The notes under the pieces were generated by a model that did not search any database, had not been told where the DNA came from, and saw only the letters and a list, made by a program, of their open reading frames with translations. DNA of 64,000 bases from contig NZ_JQBH01000001.1 in assembly GCF_001438695.1 (NCBI RefSeq), forward strand, positions 65,248 through 129,247. The letters run 5' to 3'. Below are positions 44,925-53,790 of the stretch, piece by piece; within the stretch, counting starts at the first letter, position 1; every line of letters starts with the position of its first letter. The DNA is from Fructobacillus fructosus KCTC 3544 (lineage in GTDB: Bacteria > Bacillota > Bacilli > Lactobacillales > Lactobacillaceae). Both the position numbers and the translations under genes were made by a program.

Positions 44925-45162
44925 AAAAGCGCCCCTCCGTGCTTTAAAAACACGAAGGGACGCTAAACCGTGGTACCACCCATTTCTCTGAGCAAAACTC
45001 AGACTCAAGAAACGTTTAACGGTGTCACCCGGGCGAAGTTTCAATCCTTACTTCTCCGCCATTCCGAGGTAGTCCAGTACCTGCCGTTAGACCGACTCAC
45101 ACCAACCGTCGGCTCTCTTTGCTAACATCAACAAGTGAGGTTATCCCCATCAGCAATTTATT
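44925..45162 (-). promoter_or_regulatory. Thr-specific T-box leader of thrS
   Basis: The minus strand has the stem I AG-bulge (AGCAAAGAGAGC), the T-box itself GGGTGGTACCACGG (44968-44981) and a terminator stem GCGTCCCTTCGTG ... CACGGAGGGGCGC (44929-44963) followed by T4. Uncharged tRNA-Thr binding would favour the antiterminator. An ACC triplet at 45021-45023 is a candidate specifier codon for Thr; I could not fold stem I completely by eye. Confidence 0.9.
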
Positions 45163-45168
45163 GTTCTT

Positions 45169-45197
45169 ATTATTGCACACTTTACGACAAGTTACAA
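45169..45197 (-). promoter_or_regulatory. Promoter of the T-box-thrS transcript
   Basis: Minus-strand TTGTAA (45192-45197), 17-base spacer, AATAAT (45169-45174). Confidence 0.6.
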
Positions 45198-45201
45198 GAA
45201 A

Positions 45202-45318
45202 TTACTTATTATCCTCTAAAACCTGGGCAAGTGCTTGGCGAGCCTTGTCATCGTGATCCAAAATCCCGTGATCATAAACGTTTTGTAAGGCTGCTACCTG
45301 TTCTTTTGATAATGCCAT
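45202..45318 (-). CDS. 38-residue small protein, unknown function
   Basis: ATG 45316-45318 with GGAGG 8 bases upstream; frame MALSKEQVAALQNVYDHGIL then DHDDKARQALAQVLEDNK and TAA at 45202-45204. Acidic, helical, no membrane segment. It lies between flavodoxin (divergent) and the thrS promoter, whose -35 is next to the stop. Ribosome site quality and codon use similar to neighbours support a real gene. No family recognised. Confidence 0.65.
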   Translation of the reverse strand: MALSKEQVAALQNVYDHGILDHDDKARQALAQVLEDNK

Positions 45319-45449
45319 GTTCTTTCCTCCAAGTATTTGTGACCATTATATGCCAGCTACAGGTAAAATACCAGACAGGTAACCGATTTTTCAGGTTCCG
45401 ACATACTTTTCTAGTATAATGGATAAAAACGATGCTTCAGGAGGCCACC

Positions 45450-45911
45450 ATGGCAGAAACAAATTTAAAGGCACAAGTTATCTTTGCCACCATTACAGGT
45501 AATAATGAAGCGGTGGCAGATAACATCATTTCCATCCTAGAAGAACGAAACGTTCAAGTTAAGAAAAGCGAAATTTCACAAACAGAACCAGAAGAATTGG
45601 CTGATTACGATCTAGCCTTTTTAGTTCCCTATACTTATGATGAAGGCTCCCTACCTGACGAAGGCCTTGACTACTTCGATGATTTAGCCGACGTTGAACT
45701 TCCTGGGTTAACTTACGGTATTGCCGGATCCGGCGACACCTTTTATGAAGGCTACTACTGCCTCGCCTTAGACAAGTTCGACAACCAAATGAAAAAGACC
45801 GGTGCCAAACGGGTTGCCGACCTCGTCCGGATTAACCTCTACCCTTCGCCAAAGGATAAAGAGCGCTTAGTTTCTCTAGTCGACGAAACCATCGCAGCCA
45901 CTAAAAAATAA
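45450..45911 (+). CDS. Flavodoxin
   Basis: 153-residue FMN-binding electron carrier: phosphate-binding loop QVIFATITGNNEAVAD (TxTGNxE, about 10-25), acidic middle (LADYDLAFLVPYTYDEGSLPDEG), and FMN-contact segments YGIAGSGDTFYEGYYCLAL. Start ATG 45450 follows AGGAGG 6 bases upstream; an earlier Met at 45432 overlaps the promoter/SD. TATAAT lies at about 45416. Possible partner of ribonucleotide reductase or isoprenoid enzymes; no partner in the window. Confidence 0.88.
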   Translation: MAETNLKAQVIFATITGNNEAVADNIISILEERNVQVKKSEISQTEPEELADYDLAFLVPYTYDEGSLPDEGLDYFDDLADVELPGLTYGIAGSGDTFYEGYYCLALDKFDNQMKKTGAKRVADLVRINLYPSPKDKERLVSLVDETIAATKK

Positions 45912-45917
45912 GCAAAG

Positions 45918-45960
45918 TAAAAAGTCGCATTGTCAGAAACCTGACTTTGCGACTTTTTTC
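45918..45960. terminator. Bidirectional terminator between flavodoxin and yebC
   Basis: AAAAAGTCGCA ... TGCGACTTTTTT with an inner TCAG/CTGA stem. Confidence 0.83.
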
Positions 45961-45963
45961 AGA

Positions 45964-46686
45964 TTATTCAGCCGTTGTATAAACAGCCAAAACATCCTCG
46001 TTATCTTCTAATTCATCGACCAGCTTATCCAACTTTTCACGGTCTTCGTCTGAAATACTCATTGGGTTTTGAGCAATCATCGTTACTTCGGCTTCAGCCA
46101 AATCGTAACCCGCTTCAGTCAAAGCAGCTTCAACAGCTTGGAAATCAGATGGAGCAGTGTAGATTTCGAAGGCTTCGTCTGACGTTTGCACGTCTTCTGC
46201 CCCCGCTTCCAAAGCGGCTTCCAAAATCGTGTCTTCATCCAAATCAGGATTTGCCTCACGATCGATGGCAAAGTAACCCTTGCGATCGAACTGGAAGGCA
46301 ACAGAACCAGAAGTTCCAAGTGAACCACCAAAGTGCTTGAATGAGTTACGAACAGATGAAACTGTTCGGTTAATGTTGTCCGTTGAAGCTTCCACCAAAA
46401 CGGCCACACCAGCAGTACCGTAACCTTCATAGGTTACTTCTTCGAACTTTGCGCCACCGGCACCGGAAGCCTTATCCAAAGCACGTTGGATGTTATCCTT
46501 TGGCATGTTAGCGGCCTTGGCCTTATCAACTACCAAACGGAGTGAAGCGTTCATTTCGGGATCAGCACCGCCAGCCTTTGCTGCAACATATAAGTCGTGC
46601 GCAAGCTTTTGGAAAATCTTTCCACGCTTAGCATCTTGGGCGTTTTTACGACCTTGAATGTTATGCCATTTACTATGTCCTGACAT
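45964..46686 (-). CDS. yebC: YebC/PmpR-family protein (translation/transcription regulator)
   Basis: 240 residues, three-domain YebC family: [21 protein letters not shown] at the N-terminus (first 20 shown: [20 protein letters not shown]), [33 protein letters not shown], and C-terminal [20 protein letters not shown]. Family members bind DNA as regulators, and some relieve ribosome stalling at proline-rich sequences. Own promoter; AAGGAGAAG before the ATG. Confidence 0.93.
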   Translation of the reverse strand: MSGHSKWHNIQGRKNAQDAKRGKIFQKLAHDLYVAAKAGGADPEMNASLRLVVDKAKAANMPKDNIQRALDKASGAGGAKFEEVTYEGYGTAGVAVLVEASTDNINRTVSSVRNSFKHFGGSLGTSGSVAFQFDRKGYFAIDREANPDLDEDTILEAALEAGAEDVQTSDEAFEIYTAPSDFQAVEAALTEAGYDLAEAEVTMIAQNPMSISDEDREKLDKLVDELEDNEDVLAVYTTAE

Positions 46687-46798
46687 TGTGTCTTCTCCTT
46701 AAAATTTAAAAATCTTATACATTGTAACAAAGTTCGTTAAGTATTACTAGCGATTTAAGGAGAAAGATGATTCGTCTTGGAAAGGGGGATTTTTTATT

Positions 46799-47761
46799 TT
46801 ATGACTCTCTTTTGCGAATCTGCCAACCGTCAGAAGGTTGGTCTTCCACAAAATGAGCTTCCAAAACCCTTGAAAAGAGAAAAATGGTTGAAAAAACAAT
46901 GATACTGGCGGCTGTAACATCCGATAACCAATGAGCACCGTAGCGCACACGACTAAGTGCAGTTAAAATCGCAATGGTGACAGTTAGGATGACCAAATAC
47001 TTCTGGGCTGTCCGCCAACTGCGGGGCAGCAGAAACGGTAGATAAAGGAGTAACCAACCCGACGTGGTGTGTCCTGATGGAAAGGAATAGTGCCCGTTCG
47101 AACCATTCGGATGGTACCAAGGAGTAAAACGACCCATGTCAGCATCCATTTGGAAAGGGCGGTAACGGCCCCAGTGCAATTTTAAATCACCAATGATTAG
47201 ACTGACAACGAAGACTAAGGCAATCCCCATAACGGCTGCCCGTAATAAGTACTGCCGCTCTTCTTCTGTACGGTTATCGATATACCGGTAAAAGATAATG
47301 GACAAGCCAAAAGTAATGAGCAATGACCAGATTAACTGACTCACACCAGGATTGGCCACTTGCTTCACTTCACCATTCAATAAAACGGCCAGCGTATAGG
47401 CAAAATAACCATTCAAACTGAGTAACAATTGGTTCATGGCTAAAATCAAGAAAAAGGTCGTTAAAACCAAACGGAGCGCACCCCGGTTTCTTGCAAAATA
47501 AGTGACCCAGGCGATAGTTTGAAAACAAACAAAAAGAACAATATTCGGCCCTCTCGTTCCGTAATTTTGAAAGAACCAGCCCACGATGGAGGAGCGATTC
47601 ATGATGGTCGAACTAACCTCACGATCAAAGAAGGTGGCAAAAAGCAAAATCAATCCAGCAACTAAATAAAAGATAATCAGGGCGAGATATTCAGGTTTGC
47701 TGGTTTTAAAGTCAGGTGCACCTTTCAGGCGGGAAAAACTGTTTGGTGGTCGGTGGCTCAT
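46799..47761 (-). CDS. PAP2-family membrane phosphatase
   Basis: 320 residues, about six helices, PAP2 (type 2 phosphatidic acid phosphatase) motifs: C1 KLHWGRYRPF (KxxxxxxRP), C2 YSFPSGHTTS (PSGH) and C3 SRVRYGAHWLSDV (SRxxxxxHxxxD), near residues 190, 225 and 273. Acts on phosphatidic acid, undecaprenyl pyrophosphate or related lipids at the outer face. AAAGGAGA before the ATG; TATATAAT at about 47795 may be the -10. Confidence 0.9.
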   Translation of the reverse strand: MSHRPPNSFSRLKGAPDFKTSKPEYLALIIFYLVAGLILLFATFFDREVSSTIMNRSSIVGWFFQNYGTRGPNIVLFVCFQTIAWVTYFARNRGALRLVLTTFFLILAMNQLLLSLNGYFAYTLAVLLNGEVKQVANPGVSQLIWSLLITFGLSIIFYRYIDNRTEEERQYLLRAAVMGIALVFVVSLIIGDLKLHWGRYRPFQMDADMGRFTPWYHPNGSNGHYSFPSGHTTSGWLLLYLPFLLPRSWRTAQKYLVILTVTIAILTALSRVRYGAHWLSDVTAASIIVFSTIFLFSRVLEAHFVEDQPSDGWQIRKRES

Positions 47762-47915
47762 GGCTAGTCTCCTTTATATTGTTACCACCATTATATAATG
47801 CCCCAAAGGTGCTGCACAGACACCGCGCGGACCAATATGTATCATATCTCGACTTTTTTATTTTGTGGCTGCCTGCCTCCATTTTCATTCCCATCACGTT
47901 TAATTAAAATTTTCC

Positions 47916-47944
47916 TTGTCAGTTCTTCAGGCAAACGATATAAT
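47916..47944 (+). promoter_or_regulatory. Promoter of tRNA-Leu
   Basis: TTGTCA (47916-47921), 17-base spacer, TATAAT (47939-47944). Confidence 0.8.
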
Positions 47945-47958
47945 AGTGTATGTTTCAT

Positions 47959-48042
47959 GCCGCTGTGGCGGAACTGGCAGACGCGTACCGTTCAGGTCGG
48001 TATGGAGATTTCTCCGTGCAGGTTCGATTCCTGTCAGCGGCA
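47959..48042 (+). tRNA. tRNA-Leu (anticodon CAG)
   Basis: 84-base class II tRNA: acceptor GCCGCTG/CAGCGGC, anticodon stem TACCG/CGGTA around loop TTCAGGT (anticodon CAG), long variable arm GGAGATTTCTCC, T arm with GGTTCGATTCC, discriminator A. CCA is not encoded. Confidence 0.95.
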
Positions 48043-48067
48043 TCAAGATATTTTGAATATGAAACAG

Positions 48068-48114
48068 AAAAAGCGTCTAGGACTTTGGTAAAACAACGTT
48101 CTAGACGCTTTTTT
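48068..48114 (+). terminator. Terminator after tRNA-Leu
   Basis: AAAAAGCGTCTAG ... CTAGACGCTTTTTT, 8 bp of GC-containing stem plus a T run. Confidence 0.82.
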
Positions 48115-48210
48115 AATATTCTTTTTTCTTAACCTATGCAACAGCTGCTTCCTTTTGTTATCCTTTACTCACTAGCATTTTATGACTAATCAGTTAAAAG
48201 GAGATGCAAC

Positions 48211-48405
48211 ATGCTTTCAAAAGAACAACGAGCCCATGAGCTAGCAATGATGATTACCAAATCATTCACGGACACATCCATGGAACTGGCTAAGAGTGAC
48301 GCTGAAGATGCCGGTACCACCAAAATGAACATTGACGAAAACACGTCCCTTGACTTGTATCTGGCAACCTACCAATCGGCTTTGGCTAAGCTCAACTTGG
48401 ATTAA
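48211..48405 (+). CDS. 64-residue small protein, unknown function
   Basis: Starts MLSKEQRAHELAMMITKSFT and is acidic and helical with no membrane segment (SMELAKSDAEDAG, LDLYLATYQSALAKLNLD). AAAAGGAG 7 bases before the ATG and a clear terminator after the stop support a real gene. Resembles small uncharacterised lactobacillus proteins; no function can be given. Confidence 0.72.
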   Translation: MLSKEQRAHELAMMITKSFTDTSMELAKSDAEDAGTTKMNIDENTSLDLYLATYQSALAKLNLD

Positions 48406-48448
48406 CCAAACGTTTTCTGATCAACATGGCCATCATAGCCACTTTGCC

Positions 48449-48489
48449 GTTCACTACTGAATAAACCAGTAGTGAACGTTTTTTATTTT
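48449..48489 (+). terminator. Terminator of the 64-residue gene
   Basis: 11-bp stem GTTCACTACTG/CAGTAGTGAAC followed by GTTTTTT. The gap 48406-48687 holds this and the TSUP promoter, plus an A/T inverted repeat near 48551-48577. Confidence 0.85.
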
Positions 48490-48594
48490 CACCGTTTTCT
48501 TACCGTTAAACGCCATGACCCCCACACCTCCCATAAATGCTAGATTTATAAAATTAACATCTTTTAATAAAAGTTAACAAGTGCTTTGTGCTGC

Positions 48595-48623
48595 TTGCGT
48601 CTCTTTCCAATCAAGACTATACT
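48595..48623 (+). promoter_or_regulatory. Promoter of the TSUP exporter gene
   Basis: TTGCGT (48595-48600), 17-base spacer, TATACT (48618-48623). Confidence 0.6.
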
Positions 48624-48687
48624 AGAAGCTGTTATTTAGAGCTTTTATCTTGAATGAATCTGATTAAAAAGAGGTATCGTTAGCATT

Positions 48688-49482
48688 ATGAGTGATTATT
48701 GGCAGCACTTTATCTTTCTTCTTCCAATGGGTATTTTAGCCGGCATTGTATCAACAACGGCTGGACTGGCATCCTTGGTTTCCTATCCGGCACTGCTGGC
48801 AGTTGGCATTCCACCACTTTTTGCCAACGTTACGAACACGGCTGCCTTGGTAATGACTGGGCTGGGCGCCACGGTGTCCTCACGGAAGGACTTGGGCGAA
48901 CATAAGAAGGAACTGATTAAGATTTTACCCTTCACGCTTGCCGGTTCCGTTATCGGTGCTTGGCTCCTTTTATCGGCGCCAGCGGCAACTTTTGAAAAAG
49001 CCGTTCCCTTCTTTGTTCTGGTCGCCGGACTCCTTCTCATGTCTCAGGTCAATAAATCAAAGAACGCGGAAACAAACCTAACTCGTGAAGACTCCATTGA
49101 AAACGATAGCTCACACCCTGTGTATCGGACCTTTGTTTCCATTGGTATTCTCTTGGTTGGAATGTATTGTGGTTATTTTGGCGCAGCAGGTGGTGTGCTT
49201 CTTTTAGCTATTCTTTCCGCCACGACGACCATGCCCTTTGCTTCATACAACGCCCTGAAGAACTTATCACTGGGTGGCGCCAACTTAATTGCGACCATCA
49301 TTTACATTTTTTCTTCTCATATCTATTGGAGTCTCGTTATTCCAATGGGCATTGGCCTCTTCATCGGGGGCTGGATTGGCCCACACATCGTCAAAATCAT
49401 TCCCGAAAAGATTCTTAAAATTGCGATTTCGCTGGCAGCCATTGCCTTGGCCATTGATCTCTTCATGAAGGCCTACTTCTAA
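48688..49482 (+). CDS. TSUP-family (TauE/SafE) sulfur anion/organic acid exporter
   Basis: 264 residues, about eight helices in two repeats. Motifs: GILAGIVSTTAGLASLVSYP (first TauE half), FANVTNTAALVMTGLGATVSS and GMYCGYFGAAGGVLLLAILS (second half). Family members export sulfite, sulfoacetate or organic acids; substrate unknown. Middle loop (about 120-148) is charged. AAAGAGGT upstream of the ATG. Monocistronic. Confidence 0.86.
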   Translation: MSDYWQHFIFLLPMGILAGIVSTTAGLASLVSYPALLAVGIPPLFANVTNTAALVMTGLGATVSSRKDLGEHKKELIKILPFTLAGSVIGAWLLLSAPAATFEKAVPFFVLVAGLLLMSQVNKSKNAETNLTREDSIENDSSHPVYRTFVSIGILLVGMYCGYFGAAGGVLLLAILSATTTMPFASYNALKNLSLGGANLIATIIYIFSSHIYWSLVIPMGIGLFIGGWIGPHIVKIIPEKILKIAISLAAIALAIDLFMKAYF

Positions 49483-49491
49483 TGCCATATC

Positions 49492-49521
49492 AAAAAGACA
49501 TCCAAACGGATGTCTTTTTTT
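49492..49521. terminator. Bidirectional terminator between the TSUP gene and asp3
   Basis: AAAAAGACATCC-AAAC-GGATGTCTTTTTTT; ends both converging transcripts. Confidence 0.86.
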
Positions 49522-50767
49522 AATGACGATTTTTAGTGAAAAAGTCTTGGAGCATCTGTGAAGAATTACGCTTTTCGTGCTCGCCATGGCTAGCTTTGAC
49601 CAGTTGCCGCTTTCGCTCACCATGCTGGTGTTCTTCCTTTTGTTTAGCAGCCTCTTTACCAGGTGCAGATGGCAGCGGCTTTGTGTCAACACTTGGATGG
49701 TCCGGCGACTTTTTACGTCGGGCCTCCTGCTGCTTCTTCTCCTTCTTCACTTGCTTAACCTTTTTCTTATCAACGGGCCAATCGAGATAAGTTAAGGAGC
49801 GTAGGAGTTCTTCTTGCCCACCGACTGCCTGCAGGCTCGACGGGTTGGGACCAAGAGACGGTTTCTTTAACCGAACATCGCTTTCTTTTTGCAGTGCTTG
49901 AATCTGATCAGGCAACGCTTGTAGAAAAGTCTGGAGCGCAGGATGGTGGCGATCATAACCAGCAGGCAACACCAAGTCATTGCTTTCCGGAATGACAACC
50001 GTTGCCTCCTCCTTCATGGCTTCCCTGTACTTCAAAGCAGCAAAAGTCGAGATGGGTCCGTAGCCAACAAATTCAAATCCCTTCGCTTTCACTGCCTTAC
50101 GTTGTTCCTGAAGAAAAGGAATCACCGCTTCATCAAAATATTCAGCACTCTTCAAAAAATCAATAGTCAAAAAAAGAACTGCTTGTGGTGATGGCTGCAC
50201 AGCTTGAATTGGTAAATCCATCAATTGGTAACGTGGTTCTGCCAAAATGACGCGCAGTGTTTTTGATGTCAACTGAGAAGGCTGTTGGCGATAGGCCACC
50301 AGATGATCATTGACTTGTTGGTCCCCTGAGACCAACTCACCATCGACCACTGGACTCACAGTAATTTTGTGAAAGGCAAATTGACCCGTTCCTGCTGAAA
50401 GCAACGCCACTCGGTAGCTGGCATAGCCTTCTGGTACGGTAAACGTTTCTTCAAAGACGTTTTGGTAGTGTTTTTGAATTACCTGCTTTTTTTCATCGTA
50501 AAAAACCCATGATAAATAGGCGTGCATCCGGTCTGAATTTGTCACAAAGAGTCGCGAGCGATAGGACTTGCCAGCCACCAACTGTGGTAATTGACCAATT
50601 CGTTTGTTTTGAAAGTAATTGTCCGAATCCGTCCAAGAAACAATTCGTTGACCCGAGGGCAAAAAATCATTCTTGTACGTGACTTCATCTTCTTTTTTAA
50701 AGTCAAGGACCGCCCCCTGCAACTCGTCAAGCTGAGTTTGAGGTGTCCAATAAATTTGATATTGCAT
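49520..50767 (-). CDS. asp3: Accessory Sec system protein Asp3 with long basic C-terminal tail
   Basis: In streptococci Asp3 binds Asp1/Asp2 and the preprotein in the accessory Sec pathway. 415 residues, longer than typical Asp3. The Asp3 domain is at the N-terminus (YQIYWTPQTQLDELQGAVL, GQRIVSWTDSDNYFQNKRIG, YRSRLFVTNSDRMHAYLSW); residues about 190-310 form a SGNH-like segment with unclear status, and the last about 90 residues (from KKKVKQVKKEKKQQEARRKK on) are highly basic and low-complexity. The ATG shares its A with the asp2 stop. Last gene of the gtfA-asp3 operon. Confidence 0.85.
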   Translation of the reverse strand: MQYQIYWTPQTQLDELQGAVLDFKKEDEVTYKNDFLPSGQRIVSWTDSDNYFQNKRIGQLPQLVAGKSYRSRLFVTNSDRMHAYLSWVFYDEKKQVIQKHYQNVFEETFTVPEGYASYRVALLSAGTGQFAFHKITVSPVVDGELVSGDQQVNDHLVAYRQQPSQLTSKTLRVILAEPRYQLMDLPIQAVQPSPQAVLFLTIDFLKSAEYFDEAVIPFLQEQRKAVKAKGFEFVGYGPISTFAALKYREAMKEEATVVIPESNDLVLPAGYDRHHPALQTFLQALPDQIQALQKESDVRLKKPSLGPNPSSLQAVGGQEELLRSLTYLDWPVDKKKVKQVKKEKKQQEARRKKSPDHPSVDTKPLPSAPGKEAAKQKEEHQHGERKRQLVKASHGEHEKRNSSQMLQDFFTKNRH

Positions 50768-52305
50768 TAGTAGAACAACCCCCGCTCCTCTTGCCCTTGT
50801 TTTTGAATGGCTTCTTCGATGAAAGTCAGCATTTCCTTAATTTTTTCATCATGGTGACCCGGCACTTCCTGATGCCGAATCTTCGCCCCACGCTCATTGA
50901 AGTAAGTCAGTAATTCCCCTAGTGACCCACCATCATACTCATCAGCCAGCATGGTAAACAAATCGACGCGGGCCTTCGGCCAATCAACGTTAGCCAAAGA
51001 GGACCAAAGCTTCTCATCCAATTGCTGGCTATCTTGCAAATCCAATCGACCAGTCAACACTTGGCGAACATCTAAAGGCCAGTCGTAGTTTTCGCCCTGA
51101 TGAGCAAGAGCCCCGTTTTGCGTAAAGCGTCCGATATTGATAATCGGCTTGGCAATGACGATGTGCTGACTTTGACAGCGACCAGCATAATACATCGCGG
51201 GATATGAACCCATTGAGTAGCCAACAAAGATGGTATCGACTGCTTCCTGTTTCAAAGTCATCTGCGCTTCGTTAATCCGAGCAATCACCAAGTTTTCAAA
51301 AGCCTGACTCCCAACCATAAAGGCCCCGCCAGCTGCCCGCGTATCCGTGAAGAGTAAGTATGGGTAACCAAGATGATCAAGTTGGCCCATCATTTCAAAG
51401 CCTTCAACATGCAAACGAGCGCCGGCAAAGGCAACGACTAACGGTCCCTTCTTCGTCCCCGGATTAAAGTAGCAGTTCACCTCTTGGTTGTCCTCAGTCA
51501 ATAATCGTTCACTACCAGGCAAAAAATAGCCCAGACCGTGACGTGACTTTCGTTGATGAAGATTGCGTAACGTTAGTTCACCGTTTCCCTTAGCCAACAC
51601 GAGTATCTGGTAATCCAGATACTGTTTTGGAGCACGAACCATTGGCATCTGTCTAATATCAGGATTTTGAAAGAGCTTTAATTGCTGCAAACCACCGTTT
51701 TGGTAGAAAACAAAGGCAAGCGCCAGTTCGGCAGTGCCCGTTGTGCTGTAATCCGCATAAATTAAATTCTCTTGACCCGCCTGAAAGTCCGTTTGAAAAG
51801 TTTTTAGCGTACCAATTTGTTGAAAATCATCCCCAAAGTCGCCACTAACCCTAGTATCAAAACGACCCGCTCGCTGCCAGTGCCAGGCCCAATTGTTTTC
51901 CGGTATAAACTGCTTCTCCGAAAAACGACTAGCAAAACCAACCTGCCCCTTAAAGAGATCGCTTAAAATGCGATTAACAACCGATTCAGCAGTTTGTTCT
52001 TCAAAATAAAAGGCACCCCGGTCAGCTAAGGCCTGCTGCACAACGGGTGAAAAACTTGAAAAATCACCAAGGTAGATGACCCGATAAGCCGGCCAGTCAC
52101 GAATTTGCCGCGCTAAAATCACGGAATCCAAAGTAGGATCCGTTAACAGGACGTAATCGGCTTCTAGTTTTTTGGGCTGTTCTTGGCGCGCCAATAAAAC
52201 CGGTAAATCAATGCCTTGACAAAAGGTCCAGTCGACAGGTTCATCTTTAACTTGTTCTGTCCAATCCGTTGCGCCAATTTGTAAAATGGCGATTTGTTTT
52301 GCCAT
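50767..52305 (-). CDS. asp2: Accessory Sec system protein Asp2, serine O-acetyltransferase type
   Basis: 512 residues. Asp2 acetylates GlcNAc on serine-rich adhesins and is needed for accessory Sec export. The alpha/beta-hydrolase-like C-terminal half has the catalytic triad expected from Streptococcus gordonii Asp2 (Ser362, Glu452, His482): here Ser364 in VGYSMGSYPA, Glu456 in MLADEYDGG and His484 in VPGHHDE. The N-terminal half is the Asp2-specific domain. Starts 10 bases after asp1. The intact triad argues that acetylation is functional. Confidence 0.9.
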   Translation of the reverse strand: MAKQIAILQIGATDWTEQVKDEPVDWTFCQGIDLPVLLARQEQPKKLEADYVLLTDPTLDSVILARQIRDWPAYRVIYLGDFSSFSPVVQQALADRGAFYFEEQTAESVVNRILSDLFKGQVGFASRFSEKQFIPENNWAWHWQRAGRFDTRVSGDFGDDFQQIGTLKTFQTDFQAGQENLIYADYSTTGTAELALAFVFYQNGGLQQLKLFQNPDIRQMPMVRAPKQYLDYQILVLAKGNGELTLRNLHQRKSRHGLGYFLPGSERLLTEDNQEVNCYFNPGTKKGPLVVAFAGARLHVEGFEMMGQLDHLGYPYLLFTDTRAAGGAFMVGSQAFENLVIARINEAQMTLKQEAVDTIFVGYSMGSYPAMYYAGRCQSQHIVIAKPIINIGRFTQNGALAHQGENYDWPLDVRQVLTGRLDLQDSQQLDEKLWSSLANVDWPKARVDLFTMLADEYDGGSLGELLTYFNERGAKIRHQEVPGHHDEKIKEMLTFIEEAIQKQGQEERGLFY

Positions 52306-52315
52306 GATTCTTCCC

Positions 52316-53734
52316 CTACTTGGCTTCTGTCGCCTTGATCACCAGGCGTTCTTGCCAATTTTTCATTTGCTCTGGCTCAGACAAACATTCTTGCAAAGAG
52401 CGTTCCTGGTCAGTACTCAATGTTTCCTGATTCTGGACCTTTTTCGCCAAAAAATCTTCTAATTGATCAAGCGGGATGACCGATTGCTCCTCTTCCGGCG
52501 TATAGGCAGTGACAACTGTTGTTGCAACCTGCACACCCAGTCCCACCGCTTCGGCAATGATCGCCAAATCCGGCTTTTCAGCCAAATCAGCGTACAAACA
52601 AGCCGTTAATAAGTGCTCCCGTCGCTTTTCTTTTCGTTGGGCTGGCAAAAAAACAAAGTGGGCCAACCACTCTTCAAGACTTTTTTCGGAATCGGAAGCC
52701 AATTCCTTCACCCCATCAGCTAATTGTTTCGTCAAAGCCGCCTTGTTTCCCGCCTCAAAAACAGCCGTTCGATTCTCATCAGCCAAAATGAAGGGCAGTA
52801 CCTGAGCGAGCAAAGAATGTTGTTTTTCTTCCGTCATTTGCGCCAGTTGAAAGTACAAGAGGGTTTGGTTTTTCCGCTGTGCTTGCTGATTGGCCACAAC
52901 AACCGAGTATGGTGGCAACAACTCACCCAGCGTTTCTTGCCCAACGTTACGCTGACCAAGGAGGAGCTTGGCTTTTCCTGACCAAAACTGTTCAGCCTCC
53001 ACAAGTTCCTCTTTCTTGACTTGCCCCAGCCAAACAAAGAGGTGCTCCATCTGGACTTTTTCGGCCACTGCCCGATTATCCGGCGAGTCAACGACCAACA
53101 GCTGACGGACTTTATCAGACTGCAAGTAAGCAGCCATGAGTTCGACTAACAAATCTTGCATCTCGTCATAGTTTGCCACACGACCATCGGGTAGGAGTGC
53201 TTGAACCTGACCGCTCTGGTAATCTTCCTCCGCCACGACGGCCCCTGATTGGGAGAGGTAGGAGGCTTTAACCAAGACCCCTTCTTGATAGTCAAGCACA
53301 CGGGAAATAAAGCCCCGGTCGTCCACCGTCAACTGTTGAATCAGTTGCCCCTTCGCGTAACGATCGATTCGGTCAATCTGGTTAGCCTTTGGGTAAGTGA
53401 AAAAGACGCTGGCATAATGCGACAAGTTGACCAACACCACCACTCGATCGAACATACGAATGAATTGTGCTCCCTTTGGCCAACTCAGATTATCGAGTTG
53501 CATTGGTTTTTTTACCGTTAAATGAACACGTTGTAGGGCATCAAAAACCGACCAACTAGGTAAGTCATCTAGGCCAAGTTGACGACTGTAGCTTCGCCAT
53601 TTTGGCAAATAAGTTGATAGTAGCAAAAAAGGATCAGCCACGTTTTTCAACTGATCAATAACTGCTTTAACTTCTTTTTCATCTTGGCTGGCCTGAAAAT
53701 GATCAGACCAATTTGGCATAATAATTAATGACAC
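52316..53734 (-). CDS. asp1: Accessory Sec system protein Asp1
   Basis: 472 residues, GT-B-like scaffold of the Asp1-2-3 complex that binds the adhesin preprotein. Recognised from the N-terminal MPNWSDHF block, Tyr-rich central part (ASVFFTYPKANQIDRIDRY, RVLDYQEGVLVKASYLSQ) and DYQSGQVQALLPDGRVANYDE; sequence conservation of Asp1 is low, so the call leans on context between gtfB and asp2. Start is GTG 53732-53734 with AGAAGGA 6 bases upstream. Confidence 0.82.
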   Translation of the reverse strand: MSLIIMPNWSDHFQASQDEKEVKAVIDQLKNVADPFLLLSTYLPKWRSYSRQLGLDDLPSWSVFDALQRVHLTVKKPMQLDNLSWPKGAQFIRMFDRVVVLVNLSHYASVFFTYPKANQIDRIDRYAKGQLIQQLTVDDRGFISRVLDYQEGVLVKASYLSQSGAVVAEEDYQSGQVQALLPDGRVANYDEMQDLLVELMAAYLQSDKVRQLLVVDSPDNRAVAEKVQMEHLFVWLGQVKKEELVEAEQFWSGKAKLLLGQRNVGQETLGELLPPYSVVVANQQAQRKNQTLLYFQLAQMTEEKQHSLLAQVLPFILADENRTAVFEAGNKAALTKQLADGVKELASDSEKSLEEWLAHFVFLPAQRKEKRREHLLTACLYADLAEKPDLAIIAEAVGLGVQVATTVVTAYTPEEEQSVIPLDQLEDFLAKKVQNQETLSTDQERSLQECLSEPEQMKNWQERLVIKATEAK

Positions 53735-53790
53735 GTTCGTCCTTCTTTCACACGTTTTTGGACTACTCATTTTTTCAAAATAAATAACTT

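Noticed and set aside
47820-47850. GC-rich ACCGCGCGG segment upstream of the PAP2 gene as an operator
   Set aside because: The 8-bp palindrome alone is too short and no second copy was found.
53735-53790. Frameshift explaining the short gtfB
   Set aside because: Only 56 bases separate it from asp1; none of the frames continues GtfB, so the missing half is not present.
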